Assembly: GCF_030547005.1 (NCBI RefSeq)
Contig: NZ_JAUOPN010000003.1
Coordinates: forward strand, 186,001 to 250,000
Source of the DNA: Maribacter sp. 1_MG-2023
Lineage (GTDB): Bacteria; Bacteroidota; Bacteroidia; Flavobacteriales; Flavobacteriaceae
Direction: 5' to 3'
Length of the DNA: 64,000 bases
Shown: positions 54,926 to 64,000 of the stretch, piece by piece
How the letters are laid out: every line of letters starts with the position of its first letter
Position numbering within the stretch: the stretch's first letter is position 1
The notes under the pieces: model-generated
The model's database searches: none
The model's input: only the letters and a program-made list of their open reading frames with translations
What the model was told of the DNA's origin: nothing
Made by a program: the position numbers and the translations under genes

Positions 54926-57667
54926 TTAAAAACTAAAGGCGAAATTCAAAAAATAGGTTCTACCAAAACCATACCAATACTTAGGCGCAAAAGACGGATT
55001 ACCACTTAAATTATCTTGTTTAAGTTGGCCATAGTTACCATTTCTACTTTGCTCATAACCACCAGTTCTAAAAGTGGTATCAAAAACATTATTGATACTT
55101 GCAAAAACACTTATATACTTGCCTTTTTTAAGCCACGACTTACCGCCAACCATATTCAATAAATAGAAATTATCTAATGGTTTTTGCTTTAATAATTTTT
55201 GGACATTTTCATCTGTTGCATCAGGGAATCTTAGTTGGGTTTCTGGATCAATTAAAAAACTCTGGGTTCTGGTTATCGTAGAAATATTTGCATAATTATT
55301 ACCCAAGTAATTTGCCGAAGTACTTACCCACCAATATTTTGGATCTCTATATTCTATACCTACCGCAATTGCTTTCTGCGGGCCTTGCGCCAGCTTATAA
55401 TCTTTAACTGCCGATTGCCCCAAAAATTTAGAACCAGAAATATCTATTAAATCTTCGGCCGCGCCTGCTGTATCAAAATTAATAGTCACAAATGGGTTAC
55501 TCGCATACTCATGTTTTGCCACAGAGCCAACTAATGATAATTTAACGGCACTAGATACTTGGTATTCCAAACCAAGTTCAAAACCTAAATGTAATTTGTC
55601 TAAATCAGTGAGTACTTCTTGCACGAAATCTGAACCCACACCCGAATCAACGAAGAAGAAATTTACATCAGTTGTATTTTGAAAACGGGTATAAAACCCT
55701 GTAAACCTACCTGTTAATTTTGGCATTCGAAGAAAGTAAGTAGCATCGACACTGGTAATAGTTTCGCTTTGCAAATTGGGCACTATCGCATTATTCTCTC
55801 TCGGATTTATAAATATATTCTGTAAAACAGGAGCTCTATTTATCATCGCGGCATTTACAGAAACCCAATGCCTACCCGTTATTGTATAAGATGCGCCTGA
55901 TTTTAATGACCAATTTGAAAATATTACCTTCTCACTCTCCCCGAACGAATTATCTATAAAACGTTCATTCTTAAACAAACCTTCTCTTTGATAGTTAACT
56001 AGAGCATACTTACCAGACATAAACGCATTTACTTTATTATAATGCGCATTTATCTGAGTATAGACATCCGTATTACTTCCTTTTAAATCATAATTGTAAT
56101 TAAAAACCGCACCATTACCTTTATTTACTTCAGATGAAACATAATTTAAAGTTTCTGAAAATGTATCGATATCGCGATGATACGCAGCCCCTAATAAATC
56201 ATTTATTTGCGCATAGTTTTTAGAATATAACTGCCTGTGCGTTACCCCTAAATCGAGTTTTAAATGGCTATCAATATCTATATTGGCATTAGCCCTCGCA
56301 GTAAGCTGATTATCTTTTGTGGTATCATCATAAAGCACATAAGCCGCTTCTCCGTTTTGACTAATACTGGTATTCGCTTTATAAACATTATCCCAATCTA
56401 ACTGAGGGTTTTCGATAAAGCCTTCTTCTGCCTGTATAGCACTTTCATAGTTGGCACCTATGGGTGAGTTCAAATAAAAACTCGGTAAATAACGGTAGTA
56501 TGTAGGATCAGGATTCGGAGCATTATAATACCCTAAACGACTTCTCTTATACACACCGGTTTGATAGCCCAAACCAGCATTAATTTGCAAACTTTTAGAT
56601 TCATGATGATAGTTGAATAAGAACAATGGTTCGCGAATATGCCGCTCTCTAGAATTTCTAATTTTTCCGTTTTGTACACCGACATATGGGTTATATCTGT
56701 TTCCTTGAATTTCTTGTACTTCTTCTGTGATAGCAGAAGATCGCCCTCTTCTATTTGATGCTACAATTGCAGTGGCTGAAATTGTATTCTTTTCATTTAA
56801 TAGATATTCGAATGAACCATAAACTGAGTACGAATCATACAACGTACCTTCCATATACCCTTCTTTTGCCCAACGTCGAGAAGCTGAAATAATATAGGCA
56901 TATTTCTCATTTTTAACGCCAGAGTTATAGGTTGCCATCAGTCTGCCGCTATATGTTCTATTGGATACTGAAGAAGACAATCGCGTACCTGGTCTTAGGC
57001 CAGATGGTCGCAAATCTATATTTGTGTTCCCTAAAATTCCGCCAAATGTAAAATCTGATGCTTCTAAACCATTCGCATATTGTTGATTTCTTATTACGTC
57101 GTTCAACCCGCCCCAATTATTCCACTGTGGCCTGCCATCATACATTTTGTTCATTGGTAATCCGTTTAGATGTACTTCGCCATATTGAGAATCATATCCT
57201 CTTACCCTAAAAAATGCCTGACCAAAATCAAAAGCCGCCCTATTTAGAAAAATATCTCTCGTTGATTGTAATAAAGCGAGTGCATTAGAATTTATCTCAT
57301 CATCTAATAACTCATCATCAGTAATATTAATGAGGTTTATAGATTTTTCTACGGTCATATCTCTTTCCAAAAAAATGACACCTAATTCTATAGTATTGTC
57401 ATCAAGAAATACGGGGATTCTTTTGATATCAAAATCGGGAGTAGAAATTTGAAGTATAAATTCGCCTTTGCTGGAAGTAATCAATTTAAATTCTCCTAAT
57501 TCATTAGTCCTAATCGGCGTTGATTCCCCTTCTAAGATTATTTCTGCATTGGCAATTACTTCACTTTCAATCCTTTCTTTTATTACCGCCGTAATTGTAG
57601 TGGTACTTTGAGTATGAAGGGCACTGATTTTAAAAAATAGTAATAAAAAAAGGGTATGCTTAATCAT
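54926..57667 (-). CDS. TonB-dependent receptor with carboxypeptidase-like N-terminal domain, linked to DUF5689 and a nuclease
   Basis: 913 residues from the ATG at 57665-57667, which gives a proper signal peptide (MIKHTLFLLLFFKISALHTQ); the frame is open 14 codons further. It has a CarboxypepD_reg-like domain (VIANAEIILEGESTPIRTNE), a plug (AFFRVRGYDSQYGEVHLNGL) and a barrel ending RTYFLNFAFSF. Paired with a DUF5689/lamin-tail lipoprotein and a divergent secreted nuclease-like protein, it may take up products of nucleic-acid or phosphate-ester breakdown. That role is inference. Confidence 0.93.
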   Translation of the reverse strand: MIKHTLFLLLFFKISALHTQSTTTITAVIKERIESEVIANAEIILEGESTPIRTNELGEFKLITSSKGEFILQISTPDFDIKRIPVFLDDNTIELGVIFLERDMTVEKSINLINITDDELLDDEINSNALALLQSTRDIFLNRAAFDFGQAFFRVRGYDSQYGEVHLNGLPMNKMYDGRPQWNNWGGLNDVIRNQQYANGLEASDFTFGGILGNTNIDLRPSGLRPGTRLSSSVSNRTYSGRLMATYNSGVKNEKYAYIISASRRWAKEGYMEGTLYDSYSVYGSFEYLLNEKNTISATAIVASNRRGRSSAITEEVQEIQGNRYNPYVGVQNGKIRNSRERHIREPLFLFNYHHESKSLQINAGLGYQTGVYKRSRLGYYNAPNPDPTYYRYLPSFYLNSPIGANYESAIQAEEGFIENPQLDWDNVYKANTSISQNGEAAYVLYDDTTKDNQLTARANANIDIDSHLKLDLGVTHRQLYSKNYAQINDLLGAAYHRDIDTFSETLNYVSSEVNKGNGAVFNYNYDLKGSNTDVYTQINAHYNKVNAFMSGKYALVNYQREGLFKNERFIDNSFGESEKVIFSNWSLKSGASYTITGRHWVSVNAAMINRAPVLQNIFINPRENNAIVPNLQSETITSVDATYFLRMPKLTGRFTGFYTRFQNTTDVNFFFVDSGVGSDFVQEVLTDLDKLHLGFELGLEYQVSSAVKLSLVGSVAKHEYASNPFVTINFDTAGAAEDLIDISGSKFLGQSAVKDYKLAQGPQKAIAVGIEYRDPKYWWVSTSANYLGNNYANISTITRTQSFLIDPETQLRFPDATDENVQKLLKQKPLDNFYLLNMVGGKSWLKKGKYISVFASINNVFDTTFRTGGYEQSRNGNYGQLKQDNLSGNPSFAPKYWYGFGRTYFLNFAFSF

Positions 57668-57682
57668 TGTATATCTTAAAAC

Positions 57683-57752
57683 CTTGCTAATAAGCCAATA
57701 AGATACCAATTAAGAAATAATTAACACGAAATTTCCGTATACTTGCTAATAA
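57683..57752. repeat. Direct repeat CTTGCTAATAA in the divergent promoter region
   Basis: CTTGCTAATAA occurs at 57683-57693 and again at 57742-57752, in the gap between the TonB receptor and the secreted nuclease-like gene. Each copy is near one start. It may be a shared regulator site. Confidence 0.45.
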
Positions 57753-57774
57753 TTAAGACTAAATACCCTACACA

Positions 57775-58815
57775 ATGCGATTACTATTTCTGCTATGCTT
57801 CTTTTCTGCATTACTTACTTGTGCCCAAGAAGCTGATAGTTATCAAATAAGAACCGTTGCCTTCTATAATCTAGAAAATTTATTCGATACCAAAAACGAC
57901 ACTTTAATTTTTGATGATGACAGAACGCCTGAAGGTAAAGACAAATGGACAGAAGAACGTTATCTGAACAAACTGGAAAATATGTCGAAAGTGATTTCTG
58001 AAATTGGATCTACAGATAATAAAACAGCACCAGATATTGTAGGAGTTTGCGAAGTAGAAAACTTAGGTGTACTTGAAGATTTGGTACATCATAAGAACTT
58101 AACGAAGTTCAATTACGGAATTGTACATTACGAATCTCCTGATGAACGCGGTATAGACGTCGCACTTCTGTATAAAAAAAGTGCCTTTGTACCTGTTAAT
58201 TTCAATAGCCACAGATTGTTACTTTTTAACCTTGAAGGAAAAAGAGATTACACCAGAGATCAACTTATTGTAGAAGGATTATTAGATAATGAAAAGATAT
58301 ACTTTATGGTAAACCATTGGCCCTCTAGAAGTGGTGGAGAGGCTAGAAGTAGACCTTTTAGATTAAAAGCAGCCAAACTAAATAAACGCATTATAGATTC
58401 TGTTCAAAGGCAGTATGTAAATGCCAAGATTATAAGCATGGGAGATTTTAACGATGACCCAATAGATCCCAGTTTTAAAAAAATACTACAGGTTGAAAAA
58501 AACAATAAGAATCTGGACTCTTTAAGCCTTTACGGACCTATGGAAAAACTTTATAAAAAAGGAAGAGGTTCTTTAGCCTACCGTGACAAATGGAATTTGT
58601 TCGACCAACTTTATATGACATCAAGCCTTTTAGATAATAAAAGAGAAAGTTACAGTTACTGGAAGGTTGGCATATTTTCTCCAGAATATTTAATGGACCC
58701 AAAAGGAAAATATAAAGGTTACCCGTTACGGACTTATGCAGGCGGAAGTTATATTGGTGGGTATAGCGACCACTTTCCTGTATACCTGCACCTCGTTAAA
58801 AAAGCTAACCCATAA
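57775..58815 (+). CDS. Secreted endonuclease/exonuclease/phosphatase-family protein
   Basis: 346 residues. Signal peptide 1-17 (ending TCAQ), or possibly a lipobox (LLTC at Cys16). The EEP fold is intact: VAFYNLENLFD, GVCEVENL (metal Glu), VNHWPSRSGGE (catalytic His), IISMGDFNDDPID (Asp/Asn) and GGYSDHFPVYLH (final Asp-His). Such proteins are secreted DNases or phosphodiesterases. It is divergent from the TonB receptor/DUF5689 operon. A terminator follows. Confidence 0.93.
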   Translation: MRLLFLLCFFSALLTCAQEADSYQIRTVAFYNLENLFDTKNDTLIFDDDRTPEGKDKWTEERYLNKLENMSKVISEIGSTDNKTAPDIVGVCEVENLGVLEDLVHHKNLTKFNYGIVHYESPDERGIDVALLYKKSAFVPVNFNSHRLLLFNLEGKRDYTRDQLIVEGLLDNEKIYFMVNHWPSRSGGEARSRPFRLKAAKLNKRIIDSVQRQYVNAKIISMGDFNDDPIDPSFKKILQVEKNNKNLDSLSLYGPMEKLYKKGRGSLAYRDKWNLFDQLYMTSSLLDNKRESYSYWKVGIFSPEYLMDPKGKYKGYPLRTYAGGSYIGGYSDHFPVYLHLVKKANP

Positions 58816-58851
58816 AAAAAGAACCTAATACTAATGTATTAGATTCTTTTT
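58816..58851. terminator. Bidirectional terminator after the nuclease-like gene
   Basis: AAAAAGAACCTAATAC (58816-58831) and GTATTAGATTCTTTTT (58836-58851), loop TAAT. The one mismatch becomes a G-U wobble in the minus direction. T-runs flank both sides. Confidence 0.75.
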
Positions 58852-58873
58852 CATCTTTTTAAACATTCTAATC

Positions 58874-59314
58874 TTAGTTAAACCATTGTCCCCAAGGAAT
58901 TCTACTTAGAATAAGCAGTAACCCAATACTGTAGAAAATAGCAATGCTTTTAAATTTTTTAGCTCCGTCAACAAACTTCTTATGTCTTGACCAACCTATG
59001 GTTATTGATGCAATTGCCAGTATATTAATGAAAGGATGCTCTACTGCCAATAAACGTGCGGCAGAAGTTAAACCACCCATGCCGAACTCTTGTATTGCGC
59101 TTAATCCACTTGGTGAAACAAAATATAATATTAGACCTACCAATAATTGAATATGGCACAAAATAAGCGCAAAAAGACTTAGTCTAAGGTCTTTTCCCAT
59201 ATTAAAGATTCGCTTACCTACAAGGCCTGAAATAGCATTAATAACTGCTAAGATCAATACAGCCAATGCTATATAAGCCAAGTATGAATGTAGCATTTGA
59301 ATAGTTTCGTACAT
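58874..59314 (-). CDS. Four-helix membrane protein, cytochrome b-like
   Basis: 146 residues with four hydrophobic segments (about 8-30, 46-66, 88-106 and 122-140). His residues lie in or near the helices (LHSYLAY, LCHIQLL, VEHPFIN, WSRHKKF), which would suit heme binding. Database copies are often labelled cytochrome B or, wrongly, ribosomal protein L27; I recall this only as family lore. It is a single gene between two terminators. Confidence 0.75.
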   Translation of the reverse strand: MYETIQMLHSYLAYIALAVLILAVINAISGLVGKRIFNMGKDLRLSLFALILCHIQLLVGLILYFVSPSGLSAIQEFGMGGLTSAARLLAVEHPFINILAIASITIGWSRHKKFVDGAKKFKSIAIFYSIGLLLILSRIPWGQWFN

Positions 59315-59360
59315 AGTTCTATTATTTAAGTTTTAAATGTACTGAATTTTAGGCATAAAA

Positions 59361-59386
59361 AAACCCTGACCGTATGGTCAGGGTTT
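59361..59386 (-). terminator. Terminator after the TonB receptor at 59409
   Basis: Perfect 11-bp stem AAACCCTGACC (59361-59371) with GGTCAGGGTTT (59376-59386), loop GTAT. On the minus strand it is followed by TTTT and more T residues. Confidence 0.85.
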
Positions 59387-59408
59387 AATATTTATAGTAA
59401 TTGAATTC

Positions 59409-62111
59409 TTAAAAACTGTAACGAGCACTTACGTTAAAAGTTCTTCCAAATCCAAAGAATACTTTATTATCAGTAGAAATTCCTTCATAAGTAGATCCAT
59501 TACCATCTGCAAAAGTGTTTGTCAAAGATTCAGCAATATACTCTGTATCAAAAAGGTTATTAACATTAGCAGCAATACTTAGTTTGTTGCTTCCTCCAAA
59601 ACCAAAAGTGTAATAAGCACCTAAGTCAAAAAGAGTATAACTTGGCAAACGTAGGGAACCTTGGTTATCCGCAGAATCAAAATCTTCAGCATTTAAGAAT
59701 GCATATAATCTTGATGCATTGTAAAGATTTGCGCTAATTTTAAGATCTTCTAAAGGTCTAATGATCATTTCTAAATTCGTTGTGAACTGAGCAGCATCTC
59801 CTACTTTTACACCATCTAAGAATAAAGTAACATCTGGGTCAATAACATTTCTGTCATCATCTAAGGCTTGACCAAATGCATTACCAGCATATTCCCAGTC
59901 ACCTAAAGAAAGCATACCTCTAAACTGTATAACATCAGAAGCTCGGTAGTCTGCTTCGATCTCGATACCTTGGTGAATTTGCTCTACACCATTAATGTTA
60001 GCAGTACCTTCATCACCTTCTGGAGTTTCAATTCCTACTCTTACAAATCTATCTTTCCAAGATGTTCTGTATAGGTTTACTTTAGCTCTAAAATCACCTA
60101 AGTTAAGACCGTAACCCATTTCTAAACCTAGAATTTTTTCATTAGTTAAATCTGGATTTAAGTCATTACTAAAGTTTAAATAAACCGCATCAAAAAGTGG
60201 TTGTTTAGAGTAGTAACCTGCATTAAAGAACACGTTGTTAGCTTCGTTCAAGTTGAAGTTAGCACCACCCTTAATGTTACCACCTAAAATATTCTCCCAA
60301 TCAGACTCTTGTTCTGGATCAGAATCCAAGTAGTTAAAGTAATCTATTCTTTTAAAACCTTGATTAGAAATACCACCTTGAAGAAAACCAGATACTATAC
60401 CATCAGTATATTCTACCTGACCGAATGCACCTGTCCATCTTACTAGACCATCATTGTAGTAATCAATTTTCTCTTCATCATCTATACTCTTAAATACATT
60501 TAATATTGAACTAAAATCAGAATCAATAGTATCTTCGGCACGTATAACATGGTTAGGGTTGTTGATGTCGTCATCATCAAAATAACCATCAGCACCTAAT
60601 AAATTATCCATTCTTCTATAGTGTATACCTTTGTAGCTTCTTAAATCTAAACCTACATCGTAATTCCACTTTTCGTTAATTTGAGTATTCAAGTTAGCAA
60701 TAACACCAAACCAATTGTGTGAGTTGATAGAAGCTCTTCTAGCTAAACCATCGCCGAAACTTGTTGTAATATATTCACCATCACCATTTGGAGATAATTG
60801 GTAATCGTTACCATCATAAAAAGTAACCGCTTCACCACCGTTAAAACGAGAAATTAAATCATAATCAACCTGCCCCGTTTCAGGAATTCTATATCTACTA
60901 GAACTAGCAAAACCAAAACTAGGTCCTACACCAATATCACCAGTACCACCACCACGACCAAAAGAAGCATAGGCAGATGTAGACAATGTAGACTTTTCAG
61001 ATGCTTTCCATTCCCAAGTTAAAGATGTAATAGGCTTATGGTAGAAGTTTCTTCTCCAACCAAATTCTTCACCGTTTAAAGTACCACCGTTGTAGTTGTA
61101 TTTAGCGCCATATTCCAAGTGATCAGCTAAAGTTGCCACATTAAAGAAACTTGATGTTCTCTGGTTGTGAACTTGCGGAGCACCTGTTAATACGAATTGA
61201 AAATTATGCTTTTCATTAGGCTCGTAACCCAAACCAATAAAATAGTTGTAACCTTCAAATTTCGTTCCTTGAATGTAACCATCACCAGCAGTTCTACCTA
61301 ATAAGATAGATGCAGCAAAACCTTTATCAGATTTTCCGGTATTGTAAGCAACAGTAGTCTTTAAGTAGCCGTCATTACCACCACCTAATGTTACCGCACC
61401 ACCTTCTTCTTTTTCAGTAGACTTTGTAATAACGTTAATTGTACCACCAACAGAAGATATTGCTAACTTAGAAGAACCTAAACCTCTTTGAACTTGCATA
61501 GCAGTAGTAACATCACCTAAACCAGACCAATTACTCCAGTATACAGCTCCATTTTCCATATCGTTAACAGGTATACCGTTTACCATTACAGCTGTGTTTC
61601 TAGAATCGAAACCCCTTACATTAACTCTACCATCACCAAAACCACCACCTGTTTTGGTAGCATATATAGAAGGAGTAGATTTAAGTATCTCAGGCAATTC
61701 TTGAGAACCTAATTTTTCTTGTATTTCAGCAGCTCTAATAGTTGAAACAGCAACCGGAGTTTCTCTATCTTTTGCTATATCTAAAATTCCAGTTACAACA
61801 ACACCTTCTAATTCTTCAGCATTAGGCTCTAAAACAATAGAACCAATACTACCTGAAGCAGTAAAAGCAATTTGCTTTGAATTAAAACCAATGTAAGAAA
61901 ATACTAAAGTTCCAGATGCAGAACTTGTGTTAATTGTAAAATTACCATCAAAATCAGTTGATGTCCCATTTGTTGTCCCTTTTACCATTACTGTAGCACC
62001 TGGCAACGGAGTGTTGGTATCGCCATCTAATACAGTACCAGTAATTGGTCCTTGTGAAAAAGCAGTTACGGTCATTAAAAATGCCGCTAATGCAAAGTAC
62101 ATTTTTTTCAT
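59409..62111 (-). CDS. TonB-dependent receptor with carboxypeptidase-like N-terminal domain
   Basis: 900 residues. Signal peptide 1-19 (MKKMYFALAAFLMTVTAFS), a CarboxypepD_reg-like domain (ITGTVLDGDTNTPLPGATVM), then a plug (EELEGVVVTGILDIAKDRET; GFDSRNTAVMVNGIPVNDME; LAISSVGGTINVITKS) and a barrel ending FGRTFNVSARYSF. The neighbours (a cytochrome b-like gene and pgi) give no clue to the substrate. No SusD partner. It is very like the receptor at 54926 in its plug region (NGIPVNDMENGAVYWSNWSG against NGLPMNKMYDGRPQWNNWGG), so the two are probably related. Confidence 0.94.
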   Translation of the reverse strand: MKKMYFALAAFLMTVTAFSQGPITGTVLDGDTNTPLPGATVMVKGTTNGTSTDFDGNFTINTSSASGTLVFSYIGFNSKQIAFTASGSIGSIVLEPNAEELEGVVVTGILDIAKDRETPVAVSTIRAAEIQEKLGSQELPEILKSTPSIYATKTGGGFGDGRVNVRGFDSRNTAVMVNGIPVNDMENGAVYWSNWSGLGDVTTAMQVQRGLGSSKLAISSVGGTINVITKSTEKEEGGAVTLGGGNDGYLKTTVAYNTGKSDKGFAASILLGRTAGDGYIQGTKFEGYNYFIGLGYEPNEKHNFQFVLTGAPQVHNQRTSSFFNVATLADHLEYGAKYNYNGGTLNGEEFGWRRNFYHKPITSLTWEWKASEKSTLSTSAYASFGRGGGTGDIGVGPSFGFASSSRYRIPETGQVDYDLISRFNGGEAVTFYDGNDYQLSPNGDGEYITTSFGDGLARRASINSHNWFGVIANLNTQINEKWNYDVGLDLRSYKGIHYRRMDNLLGADGYFDDDDINNPNHVIRAEDTIDSDFSSILNVFKSIDDEEKIDYYNDGLVRWTGAFGQVEYTDGIVSGFLQGGISNQGFKRIDYFNYLDSDPEQESDWENILGGNIKGGANFNLNEANNVFFNAGYYSKQPLFDAVYLNFSNDLNPDLTNEKILGLEMGYGLNLGDFRAKVNLYRTSWKDRFVRVGIETPEGDEGTANINGVEQIHQGIEIEADYRASDVIQFRGMLSLGDWEYAGNAFGQALDDDRNVIDPDVTLFLDGVKVGDAAQFTTNLEMIIRPLEDLKISANLYNASRLYAFLNAEDFDSADNQGSLRLPSYTLFDLGAYYTFGFGGSNKLSIAANVNNLFDTEYIAESLTNTFADGNGSTYEGISTDNKVFFGFGRTFNVSARYSF

Positions 62112-62201
62112 TTTCTTCGAGTATTTGTTAGTTTTTTAACTTGCTGCAAAAGTCATTTATTTTTAAACCCCCAACGTTAAGAGAACGTTAAATCAGCAAG
62201 A

Positions 62202-62209
62202 CAAAAATA
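62202..62209 (-). promoter_or_regulatory. Probable -7 element of the TonB receptor at 59409
   Basis: On the minus strand TATTTTTG, an exact match, 90 nt before the start codon. A direct repeat, AACGTTAA at 62173-62180 and 62184-62191, lies just downstream of it and could be an operator. Confidence 0.4.
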
Positions 62210-62282
62210 CCTAAAAACCAAACACGATTTAAGTGAAAATGAAATAGTTACCCATTTAATAGGAAGTTTATGGTATTAGAAA

Positions 62283-63920
62283 TTATTTCTTAAAATATTG
62301 CAAAAGTCTTAATGTAGAGCTATCGTGATCAGAAATATCTGAATTGTTAATATCATTAAGAATAGTACCAGCAAGCTGTTTCCCTAACTCTACACCCCAT
62401 TGATCATAACTAAATATGTTCCAAATCACTCCTTGAACAAAAATCTTATGCTCATATAAAGCAATTAAAGAGCCTAAACTTTTTGGAGTCAACTTTTCCA
62501 TTAAAATAGTATTAGTAGGTTTGTTACCTGTAAATACCTTGAACGGAGCTAACTTATTGATTTCTGCTTCTGATAAATCTTTAGTCTTTAATTCAGCAAC
62601 TACTTCTTCTTTGGTTTTACCATTCATTAAAGCCTCTGTCTGGGCAAAATAATTTGCCATCAACTTATCATGATGATCTTTATCTCCATGTAAAGAATGT
62701 TTAAAACCTATGAAATCTGTAGGTATTAATTTAGTACCCTGGTGTATTAACTGAAAAAATGCATGCTGAGAATTTGTACCCGGCTCTCCCCAAATAATAG
62801 TTCCTGTTTCGTAGCCAACTTTATTGCCGGCTCTATCTACACTTTTTCCATTACTTTCCATGATACCTTGCTGTAAGTAGGCTGAAAATCTACTTAAATA
62901 TTGTGCATAAGGAATTATTGCCTCTGTCTCTGCACCATAAAAGTTATTATACCAAACACTTATTAGTGCCATAACAACCGGAATGTTCTCTGAGAATTCA
63001 GTTTCCTTAAAATGTACATCGGTTTCATTGGCACCTTGTAACATTGCATCAAAGTTATCATAACCAACCGCTAAGGCAATTGTTAATCCAACAGCACTCC
63101 ACAAAGAGAACCTACCACCTACCCAGTCCCACATTGGGAATACATTCGCAGCGTCTATACCGAATTCAGCAATTTTTTCGCTATTAGTTGATACCGCAGC
63201 AAAGTGCTTTGCAATATCTTCTTGCGTACCGTGATTCAAAAACCACTTCTTAATAGTAGTCGCGTTACTTAATGTTTCTTGTGTTGTAAAAGTTTTAGAA
63301 ACTACAACGAACAACGTTGTCTCTGGATCTAATGTTTTTAAGATTTCATGAACATGATCACCATCTACATTACTAACGAAATGTATAGACAATTGGTTCT
63401 TATAAAATTTTAAAGCTTCGGTTACCATCGCCGGACCTAGATCAGATCCACCAATACCTATATTTACTACATCGGTAAATGCTTTACCAGTATATCCTTT
63501 TAATTCGCCATTGATTACAGAGTTGGTAAATGCTTTAATATGTTCTTTTACCTCATATATCTCTGGCATTACATTTTCACCATCAACCAAAACAACATCA
63601 TCCTTTTTAGCACGAAGCGCTGTATGTAAAACAGCTCTGCCTTCTGTTTCGTTAATTAGATCTCCACCAAAATAATCTTTTATAGCTCCTTTTAAATTTA
63701 CCTCATCAGCCAATTTAAGTAACATGCTCATTGTATCTTCTGAGATTCTGTTCTTTGAATAATCAAAAAGAAAATCATTCCACTGTAATGTGAATTTTTC
63801 AGCTCTTTTTGCATCCGAAGAAAACAAACTTCTTAGGTGCGTACCTTTAGTTTCTTTGTAATGAGCCGTTAATTTCTTCCAAATATCAGTTTGCTGTGGG
63901 TTTATTTTATTTAGTGCCAT
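62283..63920 (-). CDS. pgi: Glucose-6-phosphate isomerase
   Basis: 545 residues, full length. It interconverts glucose-6-phosphate and fructose-6-phosphate. Motifs: [75 protein letters not shown] (catalytic Glu and His) and [10 protein letters not shown] (catalytic Lys). Its ATG overlaps the end of the upstream gene by 14 nt, so the two are coupled. Confidence 0.98.
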   Translation of the reverse strand: MALNKINPQQTDIWKKLTAHYKETKGTHLRSLFSSDAKRAEKFTLQWNDFLFDYSKNRISEDTMSMLLKLADEVNLKGAIKDYFGGDLINETEGRAVLHTALRAKKDDVVLVDGENVMPEIYEVKEHIKAFTNSVINGELKGYTGKAFTDVVNIGIGGSDLGPAMVTEALKFYKNQLSIHFVSNVDGDHVHEILKTLDPETTLFVVVSKTFTTQETLSNATTIKKWFLNHGTQEDIAKHFAAVSTNSEKIAEFGIDAANVFPMWDWVGGRFSLWSAVGLTIALAVGYDNFDAMLQGANETDVHFKETEFSENIPVVMALISVWYNNFYGAETEAIIPYAQYLSRFSAYLQQGIMESNGKSVDRAGNKVGYETGTIIWGEPGTNSQHAFFQLIHQGTKLIPTDFIGFKHSLHGDKDHHDKLMANYFAQTEALMNGKTKEEVVAELKTKDLSEAEINKLAPFKVFTGNKPTNTILMEKLTPKSLGSLIALYEHKIFVQGVIWNIFSYDQWGVELGKQLAGTILNDINNSDISDHDSSTLRLLQYFKK

Positions 63921-64000
63921 TTTCTTGATTAAGTGTTAGTAAATCCTCTTCGTCTTCTATTAAAACTTTAGGATAGATTATACAATCTAACTGTTCTTTA
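63907..64000 (-). CDS. C-terminal end of an upstream gene (partial)
   Basis: The minus-strand frame enters at the right edge and ends at TAA (63907-63909), 14 nt inside pgi. The visible end reads [20 protein letters not shown] and a short tail. That is too little to name; in some flavobacteria an M23 metallopeptidase gene precedes pgi, but I cannot confirm it here. Confidence 0.55.
   Translation of the reverse strand, partial: KEQLDCIIYPKVLIEDEEDLLTLNQENGTK

Noticed and set aside
54926-57709. The longer start of the TonB receptor at 54926
   Set aside because: The extra 14 residues would mask a clean signal peptide that begins at 57667.

Overview
The window is an AT-rich stretch of chromosome from a marine-type member of the Flavobacteriaceae (Bacteroidota). 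The evidence is a fragment of the gliding gene gldE next to ssb and mutY, four TonB-dependent receptors (three with an N-terminal carboxypeptidase-like domain), DUF4270, DUF5689 and DUF2007 proteins, an atpD-atpC pair split from the other ATP synthase genes, leaders without Shine-Dalgarno sequences, and many upstream boxes matching the Bacteroidota -7 element TAnnTTTG. Small inserted repeats recall the Maribacter/Zobellia group, but the genus is inference. I see no rRNA, tRNA, CRISPR array, prophage, integrase or insertion sequence. This is mostly core chromosome.

Layout. 1-4.3 kb: gldE (partial), ssb and mutY leftward; HU, a 29-residue basic protein and RNase E/G rightward. 4.3-8 kb: a MocR/PdxR-type regulator diverges from an FMN-binding protein, LysE exporter, DUF1272 and recX run. 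8-15.2 kb: a JmjC-like cupin, then the leftward biotin genes bioF, DUF2007, bioD, bioA, a ketoacyl synthase and bioB. 15.5-18.6 kb: a GAF/PAS sensor with a phospho-acceptor helix but no ATPase domain, overlapping a response regulator. 18.6-22.1 kb: M61 peptidase, GNAT, and a DUF2975/XRE pair behind a very clear promoter. 22.1-24 kb: atpD-atpC. 24.2-28.5 kb: TonB receptor plus SGNH lipoprotein. 28.8-38.7 kb: glmS, DUF4270 lipoprotein, a half-length starch-synthase-like protein, panC, panD, a flippase-like membrane protein, an esterase-fold protein without its serine, a 56-residue membrane protein and radA. 38.7-50.2 kb: aldo/keto reductase with a 35-residue membrane ORF, xth, a beta-barrel protein, TonB receptor, glycyl-tRNA synthetase, a coiled-coil protein, comF, an Ig-like lipoprotein, omega-amidase and an ankyrin protein. 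50.3-53.5 kb: a complete PAS histidine kinase with two response regulators. 53.5-59.3 kb: TonB receptor, DUF5689/lamin-tail lipoprotein, a divergent secreted nuclease-fold protein and a small membrane protein. 59.4-64 kb: TonB receptor, pgi and the tail of another gene.

Points most worth a second look: (1) a 63-nt in-frame insertion in the biotin-locus ketoacyl synthase that looks like a mobile palindromic repeat turned into protein; (2) the ATPase-less sensor/REC module beside a complete paralogous kinase/REC/REC module; (3) a TonB receptor/DUF5689-lamin tail/secreted nuclease locus with an 11-bp direct repeat shared by its divergent promoters; (4) an esterase-fold protein with Asp in place of Ser in the nucleophile elbow; (5) several genes whose -7 box lies 4-7 nt before the start codon, suggesting leaderless mRNAs; (6) unlisted small proteins of 29, 56 and 35 residues.
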